Below are positions 15,926-24,331 of a DNA stretch of 64,000 nt, piece by piece (position 1 is the first letter of the stretch; every line of letters begins with the position of its first letter). The notes under the pieces were generated by a model. It was given only the letters and a program-made list of their open reading frames with translations. It was not told the DNA's origin and did no database searches. The stretch is from an uncultured Elusimicrobiales bacterium (GTDB lineage: Bacteria > Elusimicrobiota > Elusimicrobia > Elusimicrobiales > Elusimicrobiaceae), in contig CAJTJT010000006.1 of assembly GCA_910576915.1 (NCBI GenBank), positions 1 to 64,000 of the forward strand, given 5' to 3'. Position numbers and translations under genes: made by a program.

Positions 15926-16740
15926 AACGTATAAAGCACCAGGTAGTAAAATAACGGGGCGAGCAATAGGTACGAGTCAAAGCGGTCCAAAAATCCGCCG
16001 TGGCCGGGGAGCAAATTGGAAGAATCTTTTACGCCCGTGGAGCGTTTGATGACGGATTCGGCCAGGTCGGACACTTGGCCTACGACGGCAATCAAAAGCC
16101 CCATCCAAACGGCGGCCTGTACGGAAAAAAGCGTCGGCAAAAATAAATGCCGCATGAGTACGGCTCCGCCCACGGCCAACAGGGTCCCGCCGATGGCGCC
16201 TTCCCACGTTTTTTTCGGGCTGACTTCCTGGTTTAGTTTATGGCGGCCCAAAAAGCGGCCGCAGAAGTACGCGCCGGAATCGGAAATCCAGACGGTTACC
16301 ATCATAAAAATCGTTAAGTATTCCCCGTAGGTAGGAATCGCGCGCAGGTTGATTAAGTGCGCCAAAGACCACGGAATCAAAAAGACCCCGGTAAACGTGT
16401 TGCAGACGCGTTCCCAAGAGCGTTTGGGGGTGAGAACTTCAATAAAAAGTACGCCGAAAATAACAATGCTTACGGAAAGCGGATAGAGGTTGTCCGGCAG
16501 GTGCATGCCCGGCACGGCGGCGCGGCCCAATACGGCCACTACGGCCATCAAAATGCCGAAAAGCATCAGGCTTAGCATGTGCACGGGTTTTTTGCCGGCG
16601 GTCAGCGCCAGGCCGTATTCGTACAGGCACAGGAGGATTACACAACCCACAAAAGCCATGTAAACCACGCCGCCAAAATGGATGGCGGCCAAAACAACGG
16701 GAATCCCAATCAGGGCGGTTAAAATTCTGGGTAATAGCAT
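15922..16740 (-). CDS. cdsA: Phosphatidate cytidylyltransferase
   Basis: Makes CDP-diacylglycerol, the precursor of membrane phospholipids. A polytopic membrane protein with several hydrophobic helices; SDSGAYFCGRFLGRHKL and the family signature RSTGVKDSSNLLPGHGGFLD with its DRFDS are present near the C-terminus. 272 aa. Located between uppS (with two inserted genes) and dxr. Confidence 0.95.
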   Translation of the reverse strand: MLLPRILTALIGIPVVLAAIHFGGVVYMAFVGCVILLCLYEYGLALTAGKKPVHMLSLMLFGILMAVVAVLGRAAVPGMHLPDNLYPLSVSIVIFGVLFIEVLTPKRSWERVCNTFTGVFLIPWSLAHLINLRAIPTYGEYLTIFMMVTVWISDSGAYFCGRFLGRHKLNQEVSPKKTWEGAIGGTLLAVGGAVLMRHLFLPTLFSVQAAVWMGLLIAVVGQVSDLAESVIKRSTGVKDSSNLLPGHGGFLDRFDSYLLLAPLFYYLVLYTL

Positions 16741-16780
16741 ACCCTCTTATTTTACTATATTTGCGCGCGTACGGGGGCGC

Positions 16781-17290
16781 TCAATGCAGGGGCTTTTCAA
16801 AGGCATTGCGCGGGGTTCCGTCCGATACGTAAATAACGCCCCGGTAAGAAAAACCCTGCGAAAGAAGCAGTGCCGTCATCGGACGGTTGTTTTTATGCGT
16901 ATCTGCACGCAGTGCGGTAAATTTCCGTTCGGCGGTTTGGGCTTCCCAGTAACGGCAGATTTGTTTGGCGTATCCGGCCCGGCGTTTATCCGTCCGCACC
17001 GCCAGACGGTGCAAAACAGAATAAGGGCCCGGGGTGAGCCAGGAGCCGTTTTCAATCCGGCGGTAATTAGGTTCTCCGTCAAAAGAAAGGGCGAAATAAG
17101 CCACGGTTTGGCCGTCTTCTTCCAGCACGCGGCCCCAACCGTGCGCCAAATCATGTTGCAGCGTCTGCAGGTTTGGATAGCCGTTTTGCCACTGGTCAAT
17201 GCCTTGGGTTTTAAAAATTTCCTGCGTTTGGCGGATGATAGAAAGGGCTGAAGTTAAATCGGCGGTTTCTGCCGGGCGGATGCGTATCAT
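16781..17290 (-). CDS. GNAT-family N-acetyltransferase
   Basis: A small acetyl-CoA-dependent transferase of unknown substrate. It begins MIRIRPAETADL and has the acetyl-CoA site region VLHRLAVRTDKRRAGYAKQI, a degenerate form of the R/Q-x-x-G-x-G/A loop (RRAGYA). 169 aa. The ATG overlaps the stop of the upstream alkD-like gene by 4 nt, so the two are coupled. Both are insertions into the otherwise conserved uppS-cdsA junction. Confidence 0.85.
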   Translation of the reverse strand: MIRIRPAETADLTSALSIIRQTQEIFKTQGIDQWQNGYPNLQTLQHDLAHGWGRVLEEDGQTVAYFALSFDGEPNYRRIENGSWLTPGPYSVLHRLAVRTDKRRAGYAKQICRYWEAQTAERKFTALRADTHKNNRPMTALLLSQGFSYRGVIYVSDGTPRNAFEKPLH

Positions 17291-18000
17291 TTGCGTTTTG
17301 CCACCATGGCTTTTGTTTTGGGGAGGTTCAGTTCCCACAGGGCGTTGGTGGCCACCCAGCGGGCGGATTTGTTGTCTTCGTATAAATCCAGAATTTCCTG
17401 CGCGCAGGCGACGGCTTTTGGCGTAAGGCGCGGGTTCTTTTTTCCGATGTTGCGCAAAGCCCAGTTGACGGCTTTGTATACCATCGGGCGCGCGTCGCAC
17501 GCGTGGTTTTTGATGAGCGGAAGCATTTTTACCAGTTCTTCGTCCGTCGTTTTTGATCGCGGGACGGACAAAGCCGCCAGCACGGCAAAGCCGGCACGGC
17601 GGACAAATTCATCTTCCCGCTTCATCCAGCGTTCGGCCAGTTTAAGGGGATTTTTGACGCGGGCAAACAGATTGCCTGCGCAGAGGTCGCAAATGTCCCA
17701 GGAGTTGAGTTCCTGCGCCCAGGCGTCGAGCTTTTCGCGCGTCATTTGTTTCGGGTCGGCCAGCATGGAAGCCATAATGCGCGCTTCGTGCACGCGGGTT
17801 TCCCATAAAGCGTCGGCCAGCGGCTGGTCCGGGCGCGGAAGGCCCTTTACCAGCAGGCGCAGCGTTGTGACCGGGGTTCCGACGGCGTACTCCGTTTGGA
17901 TGCCAAAGCGTTTTTGCATTTGTTCTTTAAAAGCGGGCGTGGCGTGGCGTTTGATGCGGTTGACCACTTCCGCCGCGCGCGAACGGGTAACGGGGTTCAT
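17287..18000 (-). CDS. DNA alkylation repair protein (AlkD-like HEAT repeats)
   Basis: An all-helical HEAT-like repeat protein resembling the AlkD family of DNA glycosylases that remove alkylated bases. Recognisable are WETRVHEARIMASMLA, LNSWDICDLC and VRRAGFAVLAAL; KAVNWALRNIGKKNP is typical near the C-terminus. 237 aa from MNPVTRS, which starts right after the uppS stop. Function in repair is from family resemblance, not tested. Confidence 0.88.
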   Translation of the reverse strand: MNPVTRSRAAEVVNRIKRHATPAFKEQMQKRFGIQTEYAVGTPVTTLRLLVKGLPRPDQPLADALWETRVHEARIMASMLADPKQMTREKLDAWAQELNSWDICDLCAGNLFARVKNPLKLAERWMKREDEFVRRAGFAVLAALSVPRSKTTDEELVKMLPLIKNHACDARPMVYKAVNWALRNIGKKNPRLTPKAVACAQEILDLYEDNKSARWVATNALWELNLPKTKAMVAKRK

Positions 18001-18001
18001 A

Positions 18002-18700
18002 TTACAGGCCTCCAAAACGGCGGGTGCGGGCGCGGTAGGCGTCCAGCGCTTTGTTAAATTCCGCTTCGGTAAAATCGGGCCACAGAACGGGCGTAAAGTA
18101 GAACTCGCTGTACGCCGCCTGCCATAATAAAAAGTTGGAAAGGCGTTCTTCGCCCGAGGTGCGGATGATAAGCTCCGGGTCCGGCAGGGCGGAATGATAA
18201 AGGTGTTTTTGCAAATCTTCCGGCGTGACGGAGGTTTTCCCTTCGGCAATCAGCGCGTTGACGGCGTGCGTGATTTCCTGCCGCGCCCCGTAATTAAGGG
18301 CTAAATTAAGCGTGAGTCCGGTGTTTTTGGCAGTGGCGGTGACGGCGTAATCTATTTTTTCCAGCACGCGGGCGGGGAGTGGTTCTCTTTCGCCGCTTAC
18401 CCACAGCCGGAAATTATTTTTTTCCGCTTCTTTGGTGTATTTGTCCAGCGTCTGCTCTAAGAGCTTCATAAGTCCGTCGATTTCTTCCAGCGGGCGAATC
18501 CAGTTTTCGGTGGAAAACGCATAGAGCGTTAAAAATTCCACACCCGCTTTTTGCGCAGCTTGTAAGGTGCGCTCGACGGCTTTGGCTCCGGCGTTGTGCC
18601 CGGCCTGGCGCGGCAAAAGGCGCTCTTTGGCCCAGCGGCCGTTGCCGTCCATAATAATGGCTACGTGGCGGGGGGTGAAATTAGGTAAATTTTCGGACAT
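18002..18700 (-). CDS. uppS: Isoprenyl transferase (undecaprenyl diphosphate synthase)
   Basis: A cis-prenyltransferase making the undecaprenyl carrier for cell-wall and envelope glycans. IMDGNGRWAKER (active-site Asp), YAFSTENWIRPLEEID, and RTSGEERLSNFLLWQAAYSEFYF in three parts are clear family blocks. 232 aa. A -10-like TAAAAT lies 7 nt before the ATG, so the mRNA may be leaderless. Its upstream region is shared with the divergent pilin 3 promoter, which separates it from frr. Confidence 0.96.
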   Translation of the reverse strand: MSENLPNFTPRHVAIIMDGNGRWAKERLLPRQAGHNAGAKAVERTLQAAQKAGVEFLTLYAFSTENWIRPLEEIDGLMKLLEQTLDKYTKEAEKNNFRLWVSGEREPLPARVLEKIDYAVTATAKNTGLTLNLALNYGARQEITHAVNALIAEGKTSVTPEDLQKHLYHSALPDPELIIRTSGEERLSNFLLWQAAYSEFYFTPVLWPDFTEAEFNKALDAYRARTRRFGGL

Positions 18701-18755
18701 AATAGATATTTTAGCTTTTTTGGATAGGTTTGTGCGGGTGGTTATACCCCTGTGC

Positions 18756-18811
18756 GCCGCACCCTGCGGGCCGCACCTTGCAGGCCGCACCCTGCGGGCC
18801 GCTTCCTGCGT
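18756..18811. repeat. Four tandem 14-bp GC-rich repeats
   Basis: Four units of GCCGCACCCTGCGG with small changes. Each unit is itself nearly palindromic. The array lies between the uppS start and the pilin 3 promoter. Confidence 0.7.
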
Positions 18812-18867
18812 GCTGTTCGCGGCCTGCCGTTCAATATCTGCTCCCGGACGCTGCGCGCCGCCGGGGG

Positions 18868-18895
18868 TTGTATTGTTTTTTTTTTTTGATAACAT
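18868..18895 (+). promoter_or_regulatory. T-tract promoter of pilin 3
   Basis: TTGTAT (18868-18873), then TG and 12 T (18876-18887), then TGATAACAT with the -10 at 18890-18895; spacer 16 bp. GGGGATAAATTAG follows, as in pilin 1. Confidence 0.6.
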
Positions 18896-18927
18896 GGGGA
18901 TAAATTAGAGTAAAGGGGATATTTCCT

Positions 18928-19446
18928 ATGGTAAAGAAAGCCGTCATTCTGAATTTATTTCAGAATCCAGCCTTTGATTCGTCTGCGGGTTTTACGCTTA
19001 TAGAATTGTTGGTGGTCGTACTTATTATTGGTATTTTGGCTTCCGTTGCTGTTCCCAAATATATGTTGGCGGTTAGAAAAACAAAAGCAACGGCGGCTTT
19101 GGCATTTTTGGAAAAATTGTCCGACGCGCAATCCGTTTACTTTTTGGCCAACGGAGAATATCCTCCTGATATTGAATCGTTGGATATTACTCCGCCTGTA
19201 GTGAAACCTTATTCGTTTTCTTTGGAGGACGGCGGATTTACGGTTCGTGCCCATCCCAATAACCAAGGCGGGGTGCCGATATTATATGCATACGGAGCTT
19301 ATACTTGGCCGCATTACGGGCACCTGATAAACCAACGTTATTGTATTGGCGGCACGCCGGAAGCCGCCGCCGTTTGCCGTGCGTTGGGGGGAAGGCAGGA
19401 CGCTACGTACTCTTATCGGTTTTATTTGCCCTCTGCCCAGAAATAG
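18928..19446 (+). CDS. Type IV pilin / pseudopilin (pilin 3)
   Basis: An unusually long leader (21 residues to the cleavage Gly) precedes FTLIELLVVVLIIGILASVAV. Part of the leader, VILNLFQNP, is the in-frame translation of a palindromic repeat (arms ATTCTGAA/TTCAGAAT). The mature part resembles pilin 2 (ALAFLEKLSDAQSVYFLANGEYPPD). 172 aa. AGGGGATATTTCCT precedes the ATG. The gene lies head-on within the frr-uppS junction of a conserved operon, which argues for insertion of a pilin cassette. Confidence 0.9.
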   Translation: MVKKAVILNLFQNPAFDSSAGFTLIELLVVVLIIGILASVAVPKYMLAVRKTKATAALAFLEKLSDAQSVYFLANGEYPPDIESLDITPPVVKPYSFSLEDGGFTVRAHPNNQGGVPILYAYGAYTWPHYGHLINQRYCIGGTPEAAAVCRALGGRQDATYSYRFYLPSAQK

Positions 19447-19456
19447 ACAGACACAA

Positions 19457-19487
19457 TAAAAAACCCCGCCTAAAGCGGGGGTTTTTG
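19457..19487. terminator. Bidirectional terminator between pilin 3 and frr
   Basis: AAAACCCCGC against GCGGGGGTTTT, 4-nt loop, with A and T runs at either side. Confidence 0.85.
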
Positions 19488-19501
19488 AGTCGTGTAGAAA
19501 C

Positions 19502-20065
19502 TTAAATCTTCATGATTTCGGCTTCTTTGTTTTTAATCACCTGTTCGATTTGGGCGATGTGCGCGTCGGTGGCTTTTTGCACGTCGGCTTCGTAGCGTTT
19601 CAAATCGTCTTCGGTAATTTCGGCCGCTTTTTGGGCTTTTTTGAGTTTTTCCAAAACGTCGCGGCGTTCGTTGCGTACAGCCACTTTAAAATCTTCGCTC
19701 ATTTTAGAGATATTTTTGGCAAGCTGTTTGCGGCGGTCTTCCGTCATGGAAGGAAGCGTAATGCGGATGACTTTGCCGTCGTTGACCGGGCTCGCGCCGA
19801 GGTCGGCTTTTTGCAAGGCTTTATCGATATCGTTTAAAGAGCTCATGTCCCACGGCTGTACTTCCAGGGTTTTGGCGTCCAATACATTGATGACGGCCAT
19901 TTGTTTAATCGGGGTAGGCGTGCCGTAGTAGTCTACGCGGATGTTTTCCAAGAGTCCCGCGCTGGCGCGGCCGGTGCGGATGGTGGCCAGGTCGCGTTCC
20001 AAACGGGCGACATGTTCGGCCATGCCGGTTTTGCTTTTGTTTAACAGATTGGTAATGCCTTCCAT
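19502..20065 (-). CDS. frr: Ribosome recycling factor
   Basis: With EF-G splits post-termination ribosomes. Highly recognisable: RTGRASAGLLENIRVDYYG, then LPSMTEDRRKQLAKNI and AVRNERRDVLEKLKK. 187 aa, normal. AGAGG precedes the ATG by a few bases. Follows pyrH with one unknown gene between, inside the rpsB-tsf-pyrH-frr cluster. Confidence 0.97.
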   Translation of the reverse strand: MEGITNLLNKSKTGMAEHVARLERDLATIRTGRASAGLLENIRVDYYGTPTPIKQMAVINVLDAKTLEVQPWDMSSLNDIDKALQKADLGASPVNDGKVIRITLPSMTEDRRKQLAKNISKMSEDFKVAVRNERRDVLEKLKKAQKAAEITEDDLKRYEADVQKATDAHIAQIEQVIKNKEAEIMKI

Positions 20066-20137
20066 AATAACAGAACCTCTTTTTAAAGTATTTTTTAAAT
20101 TATAGCAATTCTTGCCGGGGTTGTGTTCTCTGCCCGG

Positions 20138-21229
20138 TTATTTAGTGTTTTGGGCGGGCACATTGGGCGCGCCTTGCGTTTGCGCGGGCCCGCACGCACC
20201 CGCAAAAAGTTGGCATACGTCCGGCGCGGGTTTGATTTCCGGCAGCGTATAAAAGGGCTGTCCGTCCATCAAAATACGTCCGTCCCGCAGTTCCCAGGGT
20301 CCGTTTATTTCGCCCATGTCGTTGCCGTCCGGGTAATGGACGTAAGGCTTGCCGGGAATAAAATAATACTTGCCGAGTACGCGGCCCGTATTGTCCGTTT
20401 GCGTCAGGCGGAACGAATCGCCGCCGTCAAACCAAATTTGGGTAACCAGGTTATTTTCCCCGTCGTATTCCGTGGCGCGTTTCGGGCGGCCGTCGGCGTA
20501 GTAGATTTCCAAGAGCGGCAGGCCGAGCGGCGTTTTTTGCGTAACGGTGATGAAGGAGCCCCACTCGTTTAACCGGTAACGCGTTTGGGCGTTTTTCGTC
20601 CGGCAAAAGTAGGGTCTTCCGTTTTTAAAGAAAGCGCAAAATCCCGCTTCTCCCCATCGGCAGGTAAGGTCTTGGGGGGCGTCGGCCGGAAGAATCGCTT
20701 TATCGCAGGGTTCTTCCTGCCAGGGGGCCGGGGGTTCCTGTACGGCGGGTTTTACGTCGGCGGCGCTGCGTTCCAAACGGCGTTGCCGTTGGCGTTCCAG
20801 CGTTTCTTTAAACGCGCTCATTTTGGTTTGCAGCTCTTGCTCGGAAATTTCTTTTTTGGCGTATTGCTGTTGAAAATAATTTACGCCTAGCATAAAAGCG
20901 GCGGAGCGGGCCAGCGGGTTTTGATTAAGTTTTTGAATGCCCCCGATGGAGGATTCCGGCAAAAACGGTTTTAATTCTTCCGTTTCCAGCCGGGTTAATT
21001 CCAGTTCTGCTTCATAGTCGGGGTCTTTGTCGTCATACGGTTGGGCGGCAAAATTTTCCTCCGGCTGAGGGCGGGAAATTTCTTGGGTGTAGTCCGCCGG
21101 GGCATCGTTATGCTGCGGCCGGTGGGTTTTTGGTTGGGACAATACCCTCAGCAATACCCCGATGCCGAGCAGGCCTGCGGTCAGCAGTAATAACAGAACA
21201 AGCAAAATCCGTTTTTTTAATTTATCCAT
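20138..21229 (-). CDS. Membrane-anchored protein with MORN/YwqK-like repeats, unknown function
   Basis: I do not recognise a specific family. A single N-terminal membrane helix (about residues 8-28) is followed by a Pro/Gln-rich linker, a charged helical region (about 80-160) and a Cys-containing C-terminal domain with strands such as LEIYYADGRPKRATEYDG and YYFIPGKPYVHYPDGN. The YxDG...Y pattern recalls MORN or YwqK-like repeats that wrap into sheets. Probably periplasmic. 363 aa. It is inserted between pyrH and frr, which are adjacent in many bacteria. Confidence 0.75.
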   Translation of the reverse strand: MDKLKKRILLVLLLLLTAGLLGIGVLLRVLSQPKTHRPQHNDAPADYTQEISRPQPEENFAAQPYDDKDPDYEAELELTRLETEELKPFLPESSIGGIQKLNQNPLARSAAFMLGVNYFQQQYAKKEISEQELQTKMSAFKETLERQRQRRLERSAADVKPAVQEPPAPWQEEPCDKAILPADAPQDLTCRWGEAGFCAFFKNGRPYFCRTKNAQTRYRLNEWGSFITVTQKTPLGLPLLEIYYADGRPKRATEYDGENNLVTQIWFDGGDSFRLTQTDNTGRVLGKYYFIPGKPYVHYPDGNDMGEINGPWELRDGRILMDGQPFYTLPEIKPAPDVCQLFAGACGPAQTQGAPNVPAQNTK

Positions 21230-21271
21230 ATATAAAAAGGAGCCCGCCGTTGTTGCGGCGGGCGTGTATGA

Positions 21272-22000
21272 TTAATAAATGACCGTTCCCACTTCTTCGC
21301 CGCACAGGGCTTTTTTGATGTTGCCTTTTTTGTGCAGGTTAAATACTTGTACGGGAACTTTGTTTTCCAAACACAGCGCGAGGGCGGCCGTATCCATAAA
21401 CTGAAGCTGTTTGGCGATGGCGTCCGCATACGTGATTTTGTGAATGAGTTTGGCGTCCGGATTTTTGCGCGGGTCGCTGTCGTACACGCCGTCCACTTGG
21501 GTGGCCTTTAAAAGTACGTCGGCGTTGATTTCCGAGGCGCGCAGCGCGGCGGCGCTGTCGGTTGTAAAGAAGGGGTTGCCGGTGCCGCCCGCAAAAATAA
21601 CGATACGGCCCTTTTCCAAATGGCGTTCGGCTTTGCGGCGCACGAACGGTTCGGCCAGCTGGTAAATGTTGATGGAGGTTAACACGCGGGTCGGCACGCC
21701 GGCGTCTTCCAGCGCGGATTGCAAGGCAAGCGCGTTGATGACGGTGGCCAGCATGCCCATATTGTCGGAATTGACGCGGTCGATGACTCCGCCGCCGTCG
21801 CGCACGCCGCGCCAGATGTTTCCGCCGCCCAGCACGATGGTCAGTTCGCAGTTGCCGCAGCGGTAAGCGTCGGCGATTTCTTCGGCGATTTCTTTTAACG
21901 CTTGCGGATTAATGCCGCGGTGGCCCTCGTTAATCAAGGCCTCGCCGGACAATTTTAACAAAACTCTTTTCTTTTTCGTTTGCTGGCAGCAGGGTTCCAT
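21272..22000 (-). CDS. pyrH: Uridylate kinase (UMP kinase)
   Basis: Phosphorylates UMP to UDP; bacterial hexameric amino-acid-kinase fold. RVLLKLSGEAL, the GGGNIWRG loop, DNMGMLATVINALALQ and TGNPFFTTDSAAALRA are all present. 242 aa. Lies between tsf and frr, as usual. Confidence 0.97.
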   Translation of the reverse strand: MEPCCQQTKKKRVLLKLSGEALINEGHRGINPQALKEIAEEIADAYRCGNCELTIVLGGGNIWRGVRDGGGVIDRVNSDNMGMLATVINALALQSALEDAGVPTRVLTSINIYQLAEPFVRRKAERHLEKGRIVIFAGGTGNPFFTTDSAAALRASEINADVLLKATQVDGVYDSDPRKNPDAKLIHKITYADAIAKQLQFMDTAALALCLENKVPVQVFNLHKKGNIKKALCGEEVGTVIY

Positions 22001-22210
22001 AAAGGTCTCCTCAAAAATATATTTTAATTATTGTAGCACAAAAATAAATAAAGCGGTGTTTTTATCAGCGGCCTTTTAAACCGTCTTCAAAATAACTGTT
22101 TTAAGAATGGCAACAGGCGGACTTGTTCGCGTTGTCCGCCCGCCCTTAAAAACGGTATTGTCGGGCTGGCCGTTGGGCTTTTTCTTTTGTTCGCGCGCGT
22201 GCGTAAACAT

Positions 22211-22239
22211 AAGAAAAAGCCCCGCCGGAGCGGGGCTTT
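22211..22239 (-). terminator. Terminator after tsf
   Basis: A 10-bp stem (AAAGCCCCGC/GCGGGGCTTT) with a 4-nt loop; the minus-strand product ends in a U run. pyrH begins about 210 nt further downstream and so probably has its own promoter. Confidence 0.85.
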
Positions 22240-22244
22240 GAAAA

Positions 22245-23066
22245 CTAGAAGCGTACAAAGCGTACGACTTTGAGTTCGCAACCAAGTTTTTTGGATTCTT
22301 CGGCCAAATAATCGGCAACGGTTTTTTTGTTGTCTTTAATGGTCGGCTGTTCCAAAAGGCAGTTTTCTTTGGCAAATTTTTTAACTTTGCCGGGGAGCAT
22401 TTTTTCAATGGCTTCGGCGGGTTTGCCTTCGTTCTGCGCTTGGGTTTTGTAGATGTCGAGTTCGCGGTCGATTACTTCCTGCGGAATATCTTTCGCGTCC
22501 ACCCAGCCGCTCTGCATACCTACGGTGTGCATGGCAAGGCCGCGGGCGATTTCTTTTACGGCTTCCAGGTCGGAGCAGGCGCCGGAAACGGCGAGTTCCA
22601 AAATGGAGGCTTTTTTATTGTCGGAGTGGACATAGTGGGCCATGACGGAACCTTCGGCCGGAGCCCAGTTGAAAGCGCCTTTCAAAGTGGTGTTTTCGCC
22701 AAATTTGGGGGCTTTTTCGGTGATTTCGGCTTTGATGTGTTCGTCGGCCGCGTAGTCTACGCCGGGGTGGGCGAGCACGTAGTCGGTCAATTCTTCGGCG
22801 AGTTTGATGAAATCTTCGGTTTTGGCCACAAAGTCGGTTTCGCAGCCCAGGTACAGCATAGCGGTGTTTTTACCGTCGGTTTTTACGCACACTCTGCCTT
22901 CTTTGGTTTCGCGTTCGGCGCGTTTGGCCATGGCGGCTAAACCTTTTTTGCGCAGGTAGACGATGGCTTGTTCCATGTCGTTGTTGCATTCAGCCAAGGC
23001 TTTTTTGCAATCAAGCATGCCGGCGCCGGTTTTTTCTCTTAAAACTTTAATATCGTTTAAGGACAT
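22245..23066 (-). CDS. tsf: Translation elongation factor Ts
   Basis: The nucleotide exchange factor of EF-Tu. It starts with the UBA-like domain (LREKTGAGMLDCKKALAECN) and continues with the dimerisation core (LYLGCETDFVAKTEDF). It ends in LGCELKVVRFVRF. 273 aa. Second gene of rpsB-tsf. A GGGAAGTTCCC/GGGAACTTCCC hairpin lies in the gap to rpsB. Confidence 0.97.
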   Translation of the reverse strand: MSLNDIKVLREKTGAGMLDCKKALAECNNDMEQAIVYLRKKGLAAMAKRAERETKEGRVCVKTDGKNTAMLYLGCETDFVAKTEDFIKLAEELTDYVLAHPGVDYAADEHIKAEITEKAPKFGENTTLKGAFNWAPAEGSVMAHYVHSDNKKASILELAVSGACSDLEAVKEIARGLAMHTVGMQSGWVDAKDIPQEVIDRELDIYKTQAQNEGKPAEAIEKMLPGKVKKFAKENCLLEQPTIKDNKKTVADYLAEESKKLGCELKVVRFVRF

Positions 23067-23095
23067 TTGTTTCTCCTGATTATAAGGTAAATCTG

Positions 23096-23126
23096 GGGGG
23101 AAGTTCCCGCGGGGGAACTTCCCATC
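23096..23126 (-). promoter_or_regulatory. Hairpin between rpsB and tsf
   Basis: A perfect 11-bp stem, GGGAAGTTCCC/GGGAACTTCCC, without a U run. Likely an RNA processing or stability element that sets the relative yield of S2 and EF-Ts. Confidence 0.5.
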
Positions 23127-23136
23127 GAAGCAAAGT

Positions 23137-24147
23137 TTATTTGGCTTCTTCCGCGGCTTTTTCTTCCGTGGCGGCTTTAGCTTCTTCAGCTTTGGCTTTT
23201 ACGGTTTTTTTGGCTTTGGCGGCGGGTTTTTTAGCGGCGGCTTTTTTCTTAGCGGCCGGTTTTTTTTCTTCAGCGGGGGCTTCTTCTTTCGCTTCTTCGG
23301 CCACCACTTCTTCGGCTTTGGCTTCTACGGCTTCGTCGGCCTTTACCACTTCTTCCACGGCCACTTTTTCAACGGCGGCGGGTTCGGCGGCGAGCATGGC
23401 GGATTCAAACGCCTGGGCCATTACCGGGTTATCGGCTTTGGTTTCGGCGGTTTTTACGGCTTCCGCTTCGGCTTTGCCTTCCAGGATGGAGTCGGCAATC
23501 GCGCCGCAGAACAATTTGATGGAGCGGGCGGCGTCATCGTTACCGGGGACGGGCACGCTGATCATATCGGGGTCGGCGTTGGTGTCGCAGACGGCCACCA
23601 CCGGGATACCCAAAGCGTAGGATTCGCGCACGGCGCCGGCGGTGTCCACCGGGTCGATTACGAAGACCACGTCCGGCAATACTTTCATATCGCGGATTCC
23701 GCCCAGCAATTTCTGCAAGCGGGCGAGTTCTTTGGTAAGGCGGCTGGCTTCTTTTTTGGAGATGGCTTTAAACACGCCGGAGGCTTCCCATTTTTCCAAT
23801 TCATTCATCCGTTCGACGGATTTTTTTACGGTTTGGAAGTTGGTCAGCGTACCACCCAACCATTTTTCATGGATGCAGTAAGCGCCACAGCGGGCAGCTT
23901 CGGCCTGGATGGCTTCCTGGGCTTGTTTTTTGGTACCGACGAACAAAAATTTGGAACCTTTTTTGCTTTCTTCTTTAATAAAAGCGCAGGCTTTTTTAAG
24001 TTCTTTGGCGGTTTTTTGTAAGTCTAAGATATGGACGCCGTTTCTTTCTCCGAAGATAAAGCGGCCCATTTTGGGGTTCCAGCGGGAAGTTTGGTGACCG
24101 AAGTGCACGCCGGCTTCCAGCATGGCTTTCATAGATACGTTGCTCAT
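23137..24147 (-). CDS. rpsB: 30S ribosomal protein S2 with long charged C-terminal extension
   Basis: The S2 core (about residues 1-225) is clear: LEAGVHFGHQTSRWNPKM, IHEKWLGGTLTNFQT and PVVAVCDTNADPDMI. It continues for about 110 residues as a Glu/Ala/Lys-rich tail ending in Lys/Ala repeats and a Glu-rich terminus. Most S2 proteins stop near 240-260 residues; this one is 336. The tail resembles the low-complexity start of infB here and is probably disordered. First gene of rpsB-tsf. Confidence 0.96.
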   Translation of the reverse strand: MSNVSMKAMLEAGVHFGHQTSRWNPKMGRFIFGERNGVHILDLQKTAKELKKACAFIKEESKKGSKFLFVGTKKQAQEAIQAEAARCGAYCIHEKWLGGTLTNFQTVKKSVERMNELEKWEASGVFKAISKKEASRLTKELARLQKLLGGIRDMKVLPDVVFVIDPVDTAGAVRESYALGIPVVAVCDTNADPDMISVPVPGNDDAARSIKLFCGAIADSILEGKAEAEAVKTAETKADNPVMAQAFESAMLAAEPAAVEKVAVEEVVKADEAVEAKAEEVVAEEAKEEAPAEEKKPAAKKKAAAKKPAAKAKKTVKAKAEEAKAATEEKAAEEAK

Positions 24148-24283
24148 TATTTTCTCCTGTGGCCGCTGCCTAAATTAAGGGTATTCCCTCGGTGGCGTTG
24201 GCCGTCGGTGTCGTCGGGACAGGCTTTGATTTACAAACTTTTTCGCTCTCCCGCTCATGTTACACCTTGTATATATTATACCA
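24148..24283 (-). promoter_or_regulatory. Promoter and long leader of rpsB
   Basis: An extended -10 TGGTATAAT (24275-24283) directly abuts the preceding terminator; no good -35 is seen. The leader is about 120 nt, long enough for an autoregulatory S2 leader, though I could not match a known S2-leader consensus by eye. Confidence 0.5.
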
Positions 24284-24284
24284 T

Positions 24285-24316
24285 AAAAAAACCGCGCTTT
24301 TTGTAAGCGCGGTTTG
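24285..24316 (-). terminator. Terminator after the surface-repeat gene pair
   Basis: An 11-bp stem (AAACCGCGCTT/AAGCGCGGTTT) with a minus-strand U run that merges into the rpsB promoter. Confidence 0.85.
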
Positions 24317-24331
24317 GTAAAGGACTAAAAA

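Noticed and set aside
18756..18811. CRISPR array
   Set aside because: Units are contiguous 14-mers with no spacers and no cas genes nearby. No CRISPR-like repeat-spacer pattern was seen elsewhere in the window.
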